Assembly (NCBI RefSeq): GCF_021730395.1
Contig: NC_069366.1
Span: 69,941,001 to 70,005,000, forward strand
Origin: Mercenaria mercenaria
Lineage: Eukaryota; Mollusca; Bivalvia; Venerida; Veneridae
Length of the DNA: 64,000 bases
Direction: 5' to 3'
Shown here: piece by piece, positions 47,130-59,729 of the stretch
Layout: the number at the start of each line of letters is the position of its first letter
Position numbering within the stretch: position 1 is the stretch's first letter
Program-made: the position numbers and the translations under genes
The notes under the pieces: model-generated
The model's input: only the letters and a program-made list of their open reading frames with translations
Told to the model about the DNA's origin: nothing
Databases searched by the model: none

Positions 47130-47416
47130 ATAAACGACGGTGTTTACTTGTAACAGTGAGCATGATGCCGTCTCACTGGAATATCATGCCGTAGACAGGT
47201 AACGTTATACCCCATCTAGTCAGATTCTAATGACACCGGGCTAAAACTATTCTCTTCATGCAGAACGCGGAAGCTACTAGTACAACTCTTTTACATCATT
47301 GGTATGACGCGGCCTGGGAGTGAGCACATGACCTCCTCTACTCGACGCGAGGTACCTAGGCAGTACACACTGATCGCAAAGGCAGAATCAGTCGTGTCCA
47401 GCATGATAAGTGTTAA
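47130..47416 (+). repeat. Family H copy followed by a MITE end fragment
   Basis: GGTGTTTACTTGTAACAGTG, TCTCACTGGAATATCATGCC, GAAGCTACTAGTACAACT and GGTATGACGCGGCCTGGGAG give the family-H order. From 47368 the sequence changes to the right end of the 19239-19446 MITE (GCAAAGGCAGAATCAGTCGT, then AGCATGATAAGTGTTAA). Confidence 0.6.
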
Positions 47417-47699
47417 ACTAAAATAAAATAGTTCAGCTAAAATGTTAGTTTTATTGGTAGAATATTTTCCTTACAACCCTACATGGATATTTCAGCTACT
47501 GTGAAATTAGTTTAAGAATATTTTATTGCAAATGTAACACAAGATACATTCATACACATACAGACAGACATAACAGCATAAGCAATAGGATATTGACGGA
47601 AGTATTGAAATTCTTATCGAGTCAACCTCTTGAAAGATAATATTTACAATACTATGGATGGCTGTTATACTAATGTTTAACACATTCTTAGTTATTCAT

Positions 47700-48290
47700 G
47701 AAAAGGAAAAAGCAAAATGAAAAACCAAAAAAAAAAGAAAAGGAAAAAACAACAAAATGCTCAAAAATGGAAGGTAAAAATGAAACAAACGTATTAGTAC
47801 ATTGTTTTTTTAGTATTTAGAATATTTTAGCAAAATCAGGTAACCATAACGGTTACAGTATGAAATAGTGCATAGAAAAACTATATTCACTAGAATGAAA
47901 AGGGAAGGAAGAAAGTATGTAGAGGAATAAAGGATAAATTGTTGGACAGCTGTGAAGATTTGTCTGTTGTCAGTATCAGACAGAGAAGTATCACCATAAA
48001 GTAAGGTGTTAACAGTGATAGACTGTGTGAAATTACCAACAGAAGTAAACATTACATGCCGAGGAAGGTAATACAGTGTACATTCAAGCAAAAATGTGAG
48101 CTGGTCTCGGGTTGTCCGCAATGACAAAGCGGAGAGTTAACAATATTTCGTAAGAACAGATGATCAGATGACCACTGCATTTCATACGAAGTCTAGCATG
48201 AAGAATTTGTCCTTTTTTACTTCCACAGTAATAATAAGAGGGAGTTTGACGTTGGTCGGCCTTAAGACACTAAGCGACGGTGCATTTTAC
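47700..48290 (-). mobile_element. LINE tail fragment (ORF2 C-terminus)
   Basis: The minus strand encodes GQILHARLRMKCS, then in a shifted frame NIVNSPLCHCGQPETSSHF, then TRDQLTFLLECTLYYLPRHV and NTLLYGDTSLS, ending near 47810. The C-x-C...H knuckle and the LLYGD-type tail are typical of LINE ORF2 C-termini in molluscs. At least two frame changes show it is decayed. An A/T-rich 3' region runs toward 47700. No target duplication was found, so the outer edges are approximate. Confidence 0.7.
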
Positions 48291-48299
48291 TGTGAAATT

Positions 48300-48705
48300 A
48301 AATACTAACTTTGGGTGAATCTGCTTTCCGTGCCCCATATCAATTGTCTGTTTTGTAACAAATTTAGAAGACAAAGTATAATAAAACACAATGAGCAACA
48401 AACAAATCAACCCAACTCGAGACATTTAAGAACTATAATTGAGACAAACATCAATCTGGTTGCTTTATCAACCAATCATCAAGAAATCTATTGTCAATTT
48501 CATATTAATTTTCTTATCATCTGTTAATTTTTTACCTTTCCACCTTAGTTTCCAGCTAGTTCATAAATTTACGTATATAGTACACAAGAAAAATCCTAAT
48601 AAATGCGTAAATTTACCCACTAAATGAATATCTTTTAATTGTCTCTATTATATTTTTACAGTTTTTGAACTGACTGGATGAAAAAAAGAGAGCGTAAAAA
48701 TGGGG
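48300..48705. other. Non-coding stretch
   Basis: AT-rich; nothing recognised. Confidence 0.4.
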
Positions 48706-48721
48706 GTTTAAAGCGAAATTT

Positions 48722-48949
48722 CAAATCACTTGCCCCTCATCGATGTGGGTTCGAGCCTCACTCGGGGCGTTGAATTCTTCATGTGAGGAAGCCATCCAGC
48801 TGGCTTACGGAAGGTCGGTGGTTCTACCCAGGTGCCCGCTCGTGTTGAAATAATGCACGGAGGGGCACCTGGGGTCTTCCTCCACCATTAAAGCTGGAAA
48901 GTCGCCATATGACCTATCATGTGTCGGTGCGACGTTAAATCCAACAAAA

Positions 48950-48978
<29 letters not shown>
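48722..48978 (+). mobile_element. tRNA-derived SINE, 5'-truncated, 12-bp TSD
   Basis: Same family as 12579-12807, in plus orientation. Box B is present (GGGTTCGAGCCTCACT) but box A is missing, so the copy is 5'-truncated. The body contains GAGGAAGCCATCCAGCTGGC and GTCGGTGCGACGTTAAATCC, then an (AAAT)n tail. AAAGCGAAATTT at 48710-48721 and 48979-48990 is a perfect target duplication. Confidence 0.9.
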
Positions 48979-48980
<2 letters not shown>

Positions 48981-48994
48981 AGCGAAATTTGGGA

Positions 48995-49800
48995 CTCTGT
49001 ATACAGATCCCCTTTAAAAAAAACATAACGTTTATATAAAAGACGTATGGCTGAAATGACCCTGAAATAATTTACAAAACGATATGCAGTATATATGTGA
49101 TATTGTGAATAATGTAGATTTTAAACGATGTACTGAGTACAAAATCAAATATTTATAAATTATCATGAAAAACAAAAACGTTCAGAAAACGACATTACCT
49201 TAAGACAATCGATACCCATTACAAAAACTGAACTACTGAGTCATTGATTCCTATCTCATTTCATTCCTCTAGCTTAACTGTAAATTAACAATCTATTTAT
49301 CAATTTTCTTGAATATCTAGCATATAAAGACAGCAAACTGTCATCAAGAAACCAGATGTAGGCGCTATTAATGATAACCTTAAGCGATTTCAGCTCACCA
49401 TGTTCGACTTTCTGTGTATGATAAAATATATATCGCGAACGGAGATAAATTTAGCATTAGAATATTGTCATAAAGTTAGCTGTAAAATGTCAATGTCCTT
49501 AAAATTTCTTAAAATATACTTCATGGTAAATTTACATTTCCAGTTTGGGACATATTTATCGGTTTCTGACATTAACAGAAAGCACCTGAAAACAATTATG
49601 TTTTCCCAATGTCAATATTGAAATAAGTCGTTCTCAAAAGTATCAAAATAAAAAGCTCAAACATCATGTATGTTAGTAATAGTTTATCTGGACTACAAAC
49701 ACTTGGGAATGGAGGACGTGGCCGGTAAGCATTTCGACTTCTGACCATGGACTTTATACTAACTTTTTACGTCGATTGTGAAGCAAGCTCTACAACTTAT
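48995..49800. other. Non-coding stretch left of the LTR element
   Basis: No gene or repeat family recognised. It ends at the ATAAC target site. Confidence 0.4.
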
Positions 49801-49806
49801 AATAAC

Positions 49807-50344
49807 TGTTAGAAACATAAATGTAGTTTCTAATATTTATTGTATCTGACGCTATTTATTTGACGTCTGTTTGGCGTCTTCAGCCACGTGATAATTTGCG
49901 GCGTTCATTGACGTCAACGTCATACTTGTTTATACTTCCGCCCAGACTTTGAAACGTTAACTGAACTGAACGTTAACTGTGGACATTAATTATTCTGATG
50001 AGACTTGATGAGTAAGAGACCAAATTCGGTAACTAAATACTGTTAATTTATTCAAAGCGTAATTATTGAACTCGAAGTTATGATATTGAATTTGTTAAAT
50101 AACATAAAATGAATATATAGACTTTAAATTTTATTTTCTGAATGATTGGATAGTGCAAGCTTTGTTGATGTGAAGTATGTTCAAAAGTACATCTGTTGTT
50201 TATATGAGTATATGTATAATTGGTGAGCGTTGTATGAATGTTGTTTGTATGTTTTTATTTGCAGAGAATCGCTATATCTAGAGAAATAAAAGAGTAAAGG
50301 CGCATCTCTCGTTTAGTCACTGAGTTGATCCAAGTCCCAGAACA
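49807..50344 (+). repeat. 5' LTR of the BEL/Pao element
   Basis: 538 bp, starting TGTTAGAAACATAAATG and ending CCCAGAACA. It appears to differ from the 3' LTR at one base. The region GACGTCTGTTTGGCGTC and the two copies of GAACGTTAACTG may be promoter signals, but this is unproven. Confidence 0.95.
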
Positions 50345-50569
50345 ATTCTCGAATAGTCGAATAATCGAATGCTCGAATCCAGCGGTTGATGTAGATCCAC
50401 TGAAGAAACAGTGACGATACCATTGGATACAAGATGACAGACTCTGAAAATAAAACCTTTCAAGGACTTAAGCGGTCAAGGTCAGCACAATGTGCGCAAC
50501 TGACGAAACTGTATAAGGAGTTGGAGCAATACATGATTTCTATGATAATGATGATCTTGTTGAAAACTT

Positions 50570-52200
50570 GTATGTGAAACTGTGCGATAAATTCAACGCT
50601 TTCAAGAACATACATTTAGAGTGCCTAGACTTATGTGACGAACCCGCCGATTGTGAAAATCTAGAACAATCCTATGAGTGTTATCATAATAATTTCACAG
50701 AGTTTCAGGAGAGATATGAACAATGGAAGTCATCGAACCAGTATAATGAAAATGACGAAATTTGTAGCAATGCGTCATCAACGTGTAAAACGAAACTTGC
50801 GAGTTCCAAAGCTAAACGTTTGATTGCTGAGCAAAAGTTAAATTCTCTTAGAAAAAACACGAGCTTGAACTGGCGCGCAAAGAAATAGAAATTAAACAGC
50901 AAGAACTTGAATATCAGTGTGAATTAGAGCAAGCGCGTATTGAAGAATCGGTCTGGCACGAGGCATTGGAGGAAGAAACTGGTGAGCACGTGCAAGATTC
51001 GTCATATGTGAAGCAGACGACAGTAAATGATTTCACTTCCGGTCATGAACAGTCTGATAAGAACATAAGAAGTGCACACGACGACTGTGTAATTATAAAT
51101 ACACCTAACAACACTCATTTGGTAACGGAGCAACGTAAGAATGGATCAATGAATCAGAATGCACATCCATCTGAGAATGTAGTCACGAGCGTTTTGAGAA
51201 ATACAGACACTAATGTTTTGAGAAATACAGACACTAGCATAGAATCAGCTTTTCAGTTGCTGGCAAATACGTTACAAGAAGGATTCAACTTACCAAAGCC
51301 GGAGCTCCTGAGATTCAGCGGTTCAACATTGGAATACTGCAAATTTGTGAATAACTTTGAAACAAACATTGACTGTAAAGTTCGTGACGACAGGTTACGA
51401 CTTAGTTACTTGATACAATACTGTGACGGAGAGGCAAAGAGTGCAATAGAAGACTGTGTACTACTGAGTCCAAGTGAAGGTTATAAACGAGCAAGAGACA
51501 TTTTGTACTCACGGTACGGTAGGCCACATAACATTGCTAGAACTTATGTAGATAAAATTGTTAATGGTCATTCCTTAAAGGCATCTGACACTAATGGTCT
51601 TTCAGATTTAGCACTTGAGATGAGAAAATGTGAAATTACTTTGTCTCAGTTAGGATTTAAGTCAGATATAGATAACACAGACAACTTACGTCGCATTGTT
51701 AGACGTTTGCCTATGCACGTCCGCGGTAAACGGGTAGATATTGCACACTCAATTACTGAGTCTGGTAGGGAACCGGGCTTTTCAGATCTAGTGAAATTTG
51801 TAGAAGAAAAGGCTCGAATCGCCACTTCCCTATATGGCCTTGACCTTGCAAATGAGAAGAGTCATGGTAAGATTGTTGAAGATCGAACCTTTAAGTCAAA
51901 GCCAAGTCCTGCACCTCGTAGAAATAATGCTGTCAGTTTTGCTACGAATAGTGCAGTAAACAATTCTATGTATAAGCCGTCACGTAAGTGCTATTGTTGT
52001 TCAGGTAGTTGTAAAGATTTAGCTTCATGTACGAAATTTACAGCCATGAATTTAAATGACAGGGAACAGTTTGTAAAAAAGAACAGACTTTGTTTCAATT
52101 GTTTAAAGGGCAAACATTTTTCTAACGTTTGTAGAAAACCTACTGGGTGCAATGTAACAGAATGTAAATCTAGACACCACTTTCTTTTACATAGTTGGGT
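50570..52200 (+). pseudogene. BEL/Pao gag-like region
   Basis: Rounded extent. It encodes a gag-type domain matching the family seen at the N-terminus of BEL/Pao polyproteins (LPKPELLRFSGSTLEYCKFV, and later YCDGEAKSAIEDC), then a cysteine-rich zinc-knuckle part with CYCCSGSC and LCFNCLKGKHFSNVC. Part of the broken fossil; no function is proposed for this copy. Confidence 0.85.
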
Positions 52201-52249
52201 AGATAGTAAATCTGATCACACAAATCAACAATCCGTCGTAAATTGCGCA

Positions 52250-55200
52250 ACTAAAAGCGGATCTTGTGTGAAGAACTGTTTAGGTATAATACCTGTACTT
52301 GTTAGAGGTAAAAGTGGGACATACTGCAAGACTTATGCTTTGCTTGACGAGGGAGCTGACCAGACATTATGTGATGAACGATTGTTGAAAATGCTGAACC
52401 TAACCTCTAAACCTGTGACGTTCAAGATGTCTACAGCAAGCTCTTCCGGTATTATCGTCGAAGGACAGGAAGTTGAGCTGCACGTGCAACCGGCGTCAGG
52501 TGGTAACGACGTTACGTTGAGAAAAGTTTGGTCAGTAAAATCTCTTCCAGTATCAACTAGATCTGCTGCGAGAAACACGACATCAGAGATCTACCATATT
52601 TATATAAGATAGAAATCCCTGAAATTGACTCTAGCTCTGTGATGCTTCTTATTGGAACAGATGCACCACAGGCACATATACCCTTAGAAGTGCGTTCAGG
52701 CCGCCATGATCAACCCTACGCCATTAAAACTCAACTAGGCTGGGCAGTGCGTGGACCTGTTACAGACACTACAACACAGAAATCAGCTAATGTAAATTTT
52801 CAGCAGTCAGCTGATGTATTGTTACAACAACAACTTGAGAAAATGTGGACTACGGACTTTGATGACAAAGTGAAAGTAGAAAGAAATTCAATGTCTCTAG
52901 AAGACAAGAAAGCTTTAAACACTATGAACTCTTCGTTGAGATATGAAAATGGACATTACAAACTGAAATTACCATGGCGTGACGAGAAAGCAGTAATGCC
53001 TAACAACTTGACTCTTGCGCATGCGCGACGCGAACATTTGAAGAGGAAGTTAGCACGAGATCAAGAGCTGCATAAAATGTACACAGCATCAGTAACTGAC
53101 TATATCCAGAAAGGACATGCACAGGAAGTAACACACATTGAATCTGATAGTAACCGCGTGTGGTACTTACCCATCATCCTGTGACGAATCCTAATAAGCC
53201 CGGAAAAGTGAGAGTTGTATTTGACTGTGCCGCCAAATACAAAGGAATTTCCCTAAATAGTCAACTTCTACAAGGACCCGACTTTATGAACAGCTTGGTT
53301 GGCGTTTTAATCAGATTTCGTCAAGAGCCCGTTGCTATAGCAGCCGACATCGAGGCTATGTTTCATCAGGTCCGTGTCGAAGATTTAGATTGTGATGCCC
53401 TACGGTTTCTATGGTGGCCTGAAGGGGACATGACTCAACAACCTAGATGCTATAAGATGCTGGTTCACCTATTTGGCGCGACCTCATCCCAAGTTGCACA
53501 GCATATGCATTAATACGAACAGCGACGGATAACGCACATATGTATAAACCAGAGGTAATCAACACCGTTAAAAGGAACTTTTACGTTGACGACTGCTTAA
53601 AATCAGTTTCTTCTGATGAGAAAGCAATCGAGTTAGCCGCAGACTTACAGTCATTGTTAAGGAGAGGAGGATTTCGTCTGACGAAATGGCTCAGCAATAA
53701 GAGAGATGTCGTTGAATCTATCCCAGAGTCAGAACGAGCGCCATCTATAATGAATCTTAGCAAGAGCGACAGTTTGCCAGTAGATCGTGCCCTCGGTGTT
53801 CAGTGGAATGTAGAGAAAGATGAACTCAAATTTAAAGTGAAAGTAAGTGAAAAGCCAATAACAAGACGTGGCATCCTTTCCATCGTCAGTTCCATATTCG
53901 ATCCCCTTGGACTGGTAGCACCAGTAACTCTACGTGCAAAAGCTATAGTACAAAACCTATGTAGACAGAAGCTTTCATGGGACGATCCTATCCCTGAAAA
54001 AGATACGTACGAGTGGAAACAATGGTTAGATACTCTTCCATATTTAGAATCTGTCTCTGTGAGAAGATGTTTTAAACCACAGGACTTTGGAACCTTAAAG
54101 AATGTCCAGCTACATGTATTCTGCGACAGTTCTCAACTTGGTTACGGCGCATGCGTGTACTTGAGATTAAAAGATGAAAAGAACCTGATTTCATGCTCTC
54201 TGGTTGCTGGAAAATCACGACTAGCGCCAATAAAACAGACATCTATTCCAAGACTTGAACTTTCAGGAGCAGTTGTCGCTTCCCGGCTTTATACGCTAGT
54301 AGCAGACGAACTAGAAATAGACATTGACAGTGTGACATTCTGGACAGATTCTATGATTATCCTTGGATATATTAAAAACGAAACCCGGAGATTCAAAACC
54401 TTTGTTGGAAATAGGGTAAGTGAAATTCATGATGTGACGTCACGAGACCAATGGAGACACGTAGATACGGCTTCCAATCCAGCAGACGTCGCTTCTAGAG
54501 GAATGCATGCCAGTGATTTTAAGACAATGAAATTTTGGATGCATGGACCTGAATTCCTTCAGAAAGATGAAAGCCATTGGCCAAGCCACCTAACTAAACC
54601 TGAATTAGACGACGACGACACTGAGCTGAAAAAAGAGGTTGTCGTCAACACAACTAGTGCAGTTGAAACCATTCAAAGTATAATAGATAGATACTCCAGT
54701 TGGACGAAGCTGAGAAGGGCCGTTGCTTGGTTACTAAGATATAAGGCATACTGCAGACGTAAACACTTAAACCACACCTTGGGACTGAGTGAAGGTGACT
54801 TAAGCACCAATGAACTCAACATGGCGGAACATACCATATTAGCGTTGGTTCAACGTACGTCGTTTACCGATGAGAGAATATGTCTACAAAATGGGAATTC
54901 TGTAAGAAAAGACAGTTGTTTAGCATCTTTGAACCCGATTATACACCATGACCTGATCAGAGTACAAGGACGCTTACAATGCGAATATCCAAGTAAATAT
55001 CCAGTCGTACTACCTAGCAAACACCATGTAACAAAACTAATAATAAAACATATCCACGAACATAATGGTCACGTTGGAAAAGAGCATGTACTTTCTATGT
55101 CACGTGAGAAATATTGGATTCTACACGGACCTAGCGCAGTGAAGAGTATTTTGAGAGGTTGCATCCCATGCAGACGACAACATACACCGTTAATGACCCA

Positions 55201-56093
55201 ACAGATGGCGCCCTTGCTTGACGAGCAGACGACACCGGATATGCCACCATTTTCCCATATTGGAATCGATTATTTCGGACCATTTATTGTGAAGACAGCT
55301 CGTGCACGAGAAAAGCGTTATGGTTGTATTTTCACGTGCCTAACGTCGCGTGCGGTACATTTTGAAATTGCTCACAGTCTATCTACTGATTCCTTCATAT
55401 CTGCCTTTCAACGCTTTCAAAGTCGAAGGTGAAACTGAACTACGAAAATCATTGCAGCTATGGAACCAGTCCAAACTCAGTGGATTTTTTGCTCAGAACG
55501 ACATTGAATGGCATTTCAACCCTCCGAACGCAAGCCATATGGGAGGAGCATGGGAACGTTTAATTCGTTCTACTAGAGTTATATTGAAATCTCTCGTCCG
55601 AGAACAACTACTTAACGACGAGCAGCTGCTTACATTAATGGCTGAAACAGAGAAAATACTAAATGACAGACCTTTGACACCCGTTAGCAGTGATCCCAGA
55701 GACCCACCAGCATTAACGCCGAGTATGCTACTGCTAATGAAATCAAACCAGTGCTTACCTGTTGGTATCTTTAAGAAGCAAGATATATACGCAAAACGGT
55801 GGTGGAGACAAGTGCAGTATCTCGCAGATGTATTTTGGAAACGATGGTTGAGAGAATACTTACCACTACTTCAGAAACGTCAGAAATGGCAACGTAAAAC
55901 TGTAAACCTGAAGAAAGATGATGTAGTTCTTGTTGCCGTTGACAACGTTCCCAGAGGACAGTGGCCACTAGCCCGAGTGGTTGACGTGAATCTTGGTAGA
56001 GATGGCCTAGTTAGAAGCTGTGTGATCAGAACTAAATCAGGTCAATTGATTAGGCCAGTTACTAAACTGTGTCTTCTTGAGGCTTCAATGTAA
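52250..56093 (+). pseudogene. BEL/Pao pol region (PR-RT-RH-IN)
   Basis: Rounded domain extents: aspartic protease about 52.25-52.5 kb (YALLDEGADQTLCDE); reverse transcriptase about 52.9-53.6 kb ([21 protein letters not shown] and the YVDD box); Pao-type/RNase H part about 53.8-54.5 kb (RGILSIVSSIFDPLGLVAPV, FCDSSQLGYGA, FWTDSMIILGYI); integrase zinc-binding about 54.95-55.2 kb (HNGHVGKEH and CIPC); integrase core about 55.25-55.75 kb ([27 protein letters not shown]); C-terminal domain to 56.09 kb ([11 protein letters not shown]). Broken fossil. Confidence 0.9.
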
Positions 56094-56371
56094 ATTTGAT
56101 CCTAACTTTTTTCGAAGCTAAATAATAATTATAACAAACAAGTAAGAGCCAAGTTTTGTTGTACAAATTGTTATAAATGCGCTACTTAGGAATTGTCTTT
56201 ATGAAGCGTAGATAATTGTTTTTGGTTAGATTTCGCGCACCTTACATAGATTAACTAATTACGTGAAATATGTCATCAACTTAAGAATTATTGATTATTG
56301 ATAAAGCATGGAAGTGTAATTTTTTGAAAAGTTTATTTGTTATGAAATGTATGTAATTTCATAGTGGGGAC

Positions 56372-56909
56372 TGTTAGAAACATAAATGTAGTTTCTAATA
56401 TTTATTGTATCTGACGCTATTTATTTGACGTCTGTTTGGCGTCTTCAGCCACGTGATAATTTGCGGCGTTCATTGACGTCAACGTCATACTTGTTTATAC
56501 TTCCGCCCAGACTTTGAAACGTTAACTGAACTGAACGTTAACTGTGGACATTAATTATTCTGATGAGACTTGATGAGTAAGAGACCAAATTCGGTAACTA
56601 AATACTGTTAATTTATTCAAAGCGTAATTATTGAACTCGAAGTTATGATATTGAATTTGTTAAATAACATAAAATGAATATATAGACTTTAAATTTTATT
56701 TTCTGAATGATTGGACAGTGCAAGCTTTGTTGATGTGAAGTATGTTCAAAAGTACATCTGTTGTTTATATGAGTATATGTATAATTGGTGAGCGTTGTAT
56801 GAATGTTGTTTGTATGTTTTTATTTGCAGAGAATCGCTATATCTAGAGAAATAAAAGAGTAAAGGCGCATCTCTCGTTTAGTCACTGAGTTGATCCAAGT
56901 CCCAGAACA
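56372..56909 (+). repeat. 3' LTR of the BEL/Pao element
   Basis: 538 bp, directly repeating 49807-50344. The only difference I found is GATTGGACAGTGC here against GATTGGATAGTGC in the 5' copy. Confidence 0.95.
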
Positions 56910-56994
56910 ATAACCACTCTCGACCTCATTTCTGATGGAATCCATCGCCACGAGGGTATAAGAGAAAAGAAGCCAGTTTCCATTTTAATATTCA

Positions 56995-57115
56995 AAGTAA
57001 GGGAGCTAATGGTACCATTTTTAAGTGTTTGGTACGATGCGGCCATGGACCGAACCCACGACCTCCCGATTTCAAAGCGGAAGCTATCGGGGCGGTTACA
57101 TGTCCTTAGGCCGAA
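56995..57115 (-). repeat. Family H end with tRNA-like module
   Basis: It contains GGTACCATTTTTAAGTGTTT and GGTACGATGCGGCCATGGAC. On the minus strand there is a tRNA-like stretch with GGGAGGTCGTGGGTTCGGTC (box B-like) and GATAGCTTCCGCTTTGAAAT. It is probably the tRNA-derived part of a SINE-type family; it is not a functional tRNA. Confidence 0.5.
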
Positions 57116-57119
57116 CCTG

Positions 57120-57785
57120 CAATGTTTTCATTTTATCGAGCTGGCGTCTTTCAGCATTTTCTGTTTTACTACACAAAGAGAACAACAATCTTACATCGAT
57201 CGTTAAGCAAAGCTCTTGCTCACAGCAGATATAAAAACGACACAAGCAGTTTCCGTAATAAATTAGCCACTAGTATATCATTTATCTAAACAGAACATTC
57301 CATCTAACTGCAACATTTCAATGCCTTGAAATATTGGATTATAAGGCCCTCAATCCATGGATAGCGCTGAATTGGTCAACGTTTGTCTGCAATGTTTTCT
57401 CCCACGTTTATTGAGGGTTGGGAAACACCTGCAATACTCAGACAGACCTGCTGTATAACCTATAATATAATTGCAACATGTTCAATGTTATTCTGCGTTA
57501 GAACTCGTCCATACAAAACGATGTCATAACTTGATGTCAACTTATGACGTCAGTATGTCTTTACCCTGGTAGGCAAGAATAAGATATTGCTGTACAATTA
57601 CATTAACCTTGTAATTATATACGTATATTTTAGCCACTGCTTTAGCAACTGGCTATAGCTCTAAATCAACTACTTAGTTTCAGCCTTGTGTCGTTTGAGT
57701 TTACCTTCTATTTCTATGTGACCGCGCACACAATTATTCTGCACGTGTAAAAATAGTTCCATATTCGAAATATTCGGAACCACTC
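57120..57785. other. Non-coding stretch
   Basis: No gene recognised. Confidence 0.4.
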
Positions 57786-57790
57786 AGCTC

Positions 57791-57822
57791 TAGGGTTTGG
57801 GTTTAGGGATTAGGGTTAGGGC
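57791..57822 (+). repeat. Short interstitial telomere-like repeat
   Basis: About five degenerate TTAGGG units in 32 bp (TAGGGTTTGGGTTTAGGGAT, then TAGGGTTAGGGC). TTAGGG is the usual molluscan telomere repeat. The context is internal, so this is an interstitial remnant, not a chromosome end. Confidence 0.6.
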
Positions 57823-57824
57823 TG

Positions 57825-59455
57825 ACATTGGTCCCTGGGGCAAACTTAGTTTTACATAGAGTTGTATAGGGAAAACCTTTAAAAAGTTTCTTGTCTTGAA
57901 CAGCTTAGATATTTGGCACGTAGCATTTTCTTGTGGACCTTTACCAACATTGTTTAAATCATTACCGGTCTATGCACAATGGAATGTTGATTCTCCATGT
58001 GTATCGGTTGAAATATTAATATCGCTCAATTAGCACCGGCTATTAGTCGTTATGGCTTTGATTATTATTATAATGATGCTTGTTATATTGTACTTTAAAA
58101 ACATTCATTGTTATGCATAAGTAAAAATCGTCCTTTGTATTTCGTACAAAATATCATCCACCAGAATTCATTCCGATGAAATTATCATCAGTACATTAGA
58201 GGGAATTGTGTGTCTAGCTTTGTGTTACTCTTTTACATAATAAATAAGAAAAAGTAGAAACTCGACAGGTCAAGACGACAAAAATAAATATGCCCCAGTC
58301 CAGTTTTGCTTTAACTGTCCTTTTGCTGAGACAACAGATCCGTCTTCAAGCAGTCGGATTTCATATTTCAGGAGACGGGGTCTCCTGTCAATACATCTTC
58401 ATTTTCTCTTGTGTATCAGATATTGTCATGTGGTGTCAAGACATCTATCAAACAGCGGGAAAATACAAACCACGTCAGGACTCACAGCACGACGAGCACC
58501 TTGACCCTAGAAAAAACATAATCAAAGAGTGAAAATGGCATGACTTAACTTATTTGACTTACAGAACAAATTTTCTTGACAAGCAACCAGCTGAGAAATA
58601 TATACTGGACTGGCCAATAGGTCATGTTTTTTCAGCTGGTTACATGTCAAAATAGATCCGAAATTGTAAATAATAATAATGCTGTATTGATCTTTGTATA
58701 AAAGATAGAAAAAAAAAACATTTTACATTATTCAAACAATCACAGATAAGAAAAAATAAATACCAGTCTTTTTTGTAAAAGCATTTTTGGCAGTGATTTT
58801 ATGCCACCAATGGCTTTTATTGTCCGTATGTTCTGTTTAAAACACGCACCAACAAAAAGAACAACTTGACAAATATTCGCTATACCGCTCTCTACAGGCT
58901 TCACTCGCGGTTATAGCATATATGCAGAGGAATATCTAAATATCTAAAAGCGTTATAAAGCAACACTCTACTCCAACAGCATCAGAAGCGGGTGATATCT
59001 TTTATATACAAAAACGGACATGTCATCTTGTCTGAGTTAGAACTATGCACAGGCTTAACTTAGCAGTGCTGTCCAAAAAAATCAATAGTTAGCTGTCAGC
59101 GGTCAGCGGTCAGATAAAACCTCTGAGACAAGTACATTTAAAGCCACTGACATCTAGATCCTACGACGACAAAAAGGGAAAATCTTAGGTACAAGGCAAT
59201 ATTGCTATATTTCTTAAGAAGGTTTTGAAAACCAGTTATTGATGGAAATAAATGGTAATTCGTTGTTTAAGTATTTTTTCCATTCTTTGAAAAACGTTGG
59301 TAATGGGGTACCAGAGGTAAACTGTCTTTATGGTGTATTGATCAAGAAGGAAGGAAAGGCTATAATAGTTTTGGGTATTCTTTAATCAGCACTAGGCTAT
59401 GTTGCCTGATTTTTACTTTTGCCTTTTGGCAGTTTCTGTTATACGCAGGCTCCAT
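57825..59455. other. Non-coding stretch
   Basis: An 80-codon frame at 58290-58532 has no recognisable domain. It could be an incidental frame or a decayed exon. Nothing else is supported. Confidence 0.4.
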
Positions 59456-59459
59456 ATCT

Positions 59460-59725
59460 TCCTATCCCTTCTAAATTTCAGTTTGTTAAGTTCTGCCTAT
59501 TGATTTCTCGTTTAGGGCAAACCAATTATTTTAACAAGGGACAATTCGCCGCTTTTCATGGAATAGCACTCTGTGTATCATTGAAGGTTGTATGTACACC
59601 GCCACATAAATACACCTGACATTTTATTTCGGCAGTTCTGCTCAACCCGGTGTAGAGGGCATGGGTGGTATCTTGCATTTCCACTACCGTCGATGATCAG
59701 GCTCAATCAAACCGAGTTTTATTGT
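59460..59725 (+). repeat. Dispersed repeat family G, long copy
   Basis: TCTCGTTTAGGGCAAACCAA, TTTTCATGGAATAGCACTCT, CCCGGTGTAGAGGGCATGGG and CAGGCTCAATCAAACCGAGT parallel 33365-33685 in the same order. Confidence 0.6.
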
Positions 59726-59729
59726 ATGT

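Larger units (their letters stand above)
49807..56909 (+). mobile_element. BEL/Pao LTR retrotransposon, full-length fossil
   Basis: A 7.1-kb element with direct 538-bp LTRs (TG...CA) and a 5-bp target duplication ATAAC at 49802-49806 and 56910-56914. A purine-rich AGTGGGGAC precedes the 3' LTR; no primer-binding site is assigned with confidence. Parts appear in BEL/Pao order: gag-like region with zinc knuckles, aspartic protease, reverse transcriptase, RNase H/Pao region, integrase with HHCC zinc-binding and core domains, and the family's C-terminal domain. No envelope gene is seen. The element is structurally complete, but its coding region is broken in roughly four to five places. The near-identity of the LTRs makes the insertion young, probably well under a million years at typical animal neutral rates (an inference). 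Confidence 0.95.

Noticed and set aside
46832-47194. 120-codon cysteine-rich frame
   Set aside because: No signal peptide, domain or codon pattern supports it, and its 3' third is dispersed repeat family H.
58290-58532. 80-codon open frame as a small gene or exon
   Set aside because: No recognisable domain, no convincing splice sites on both sides and no neighbouring exons.
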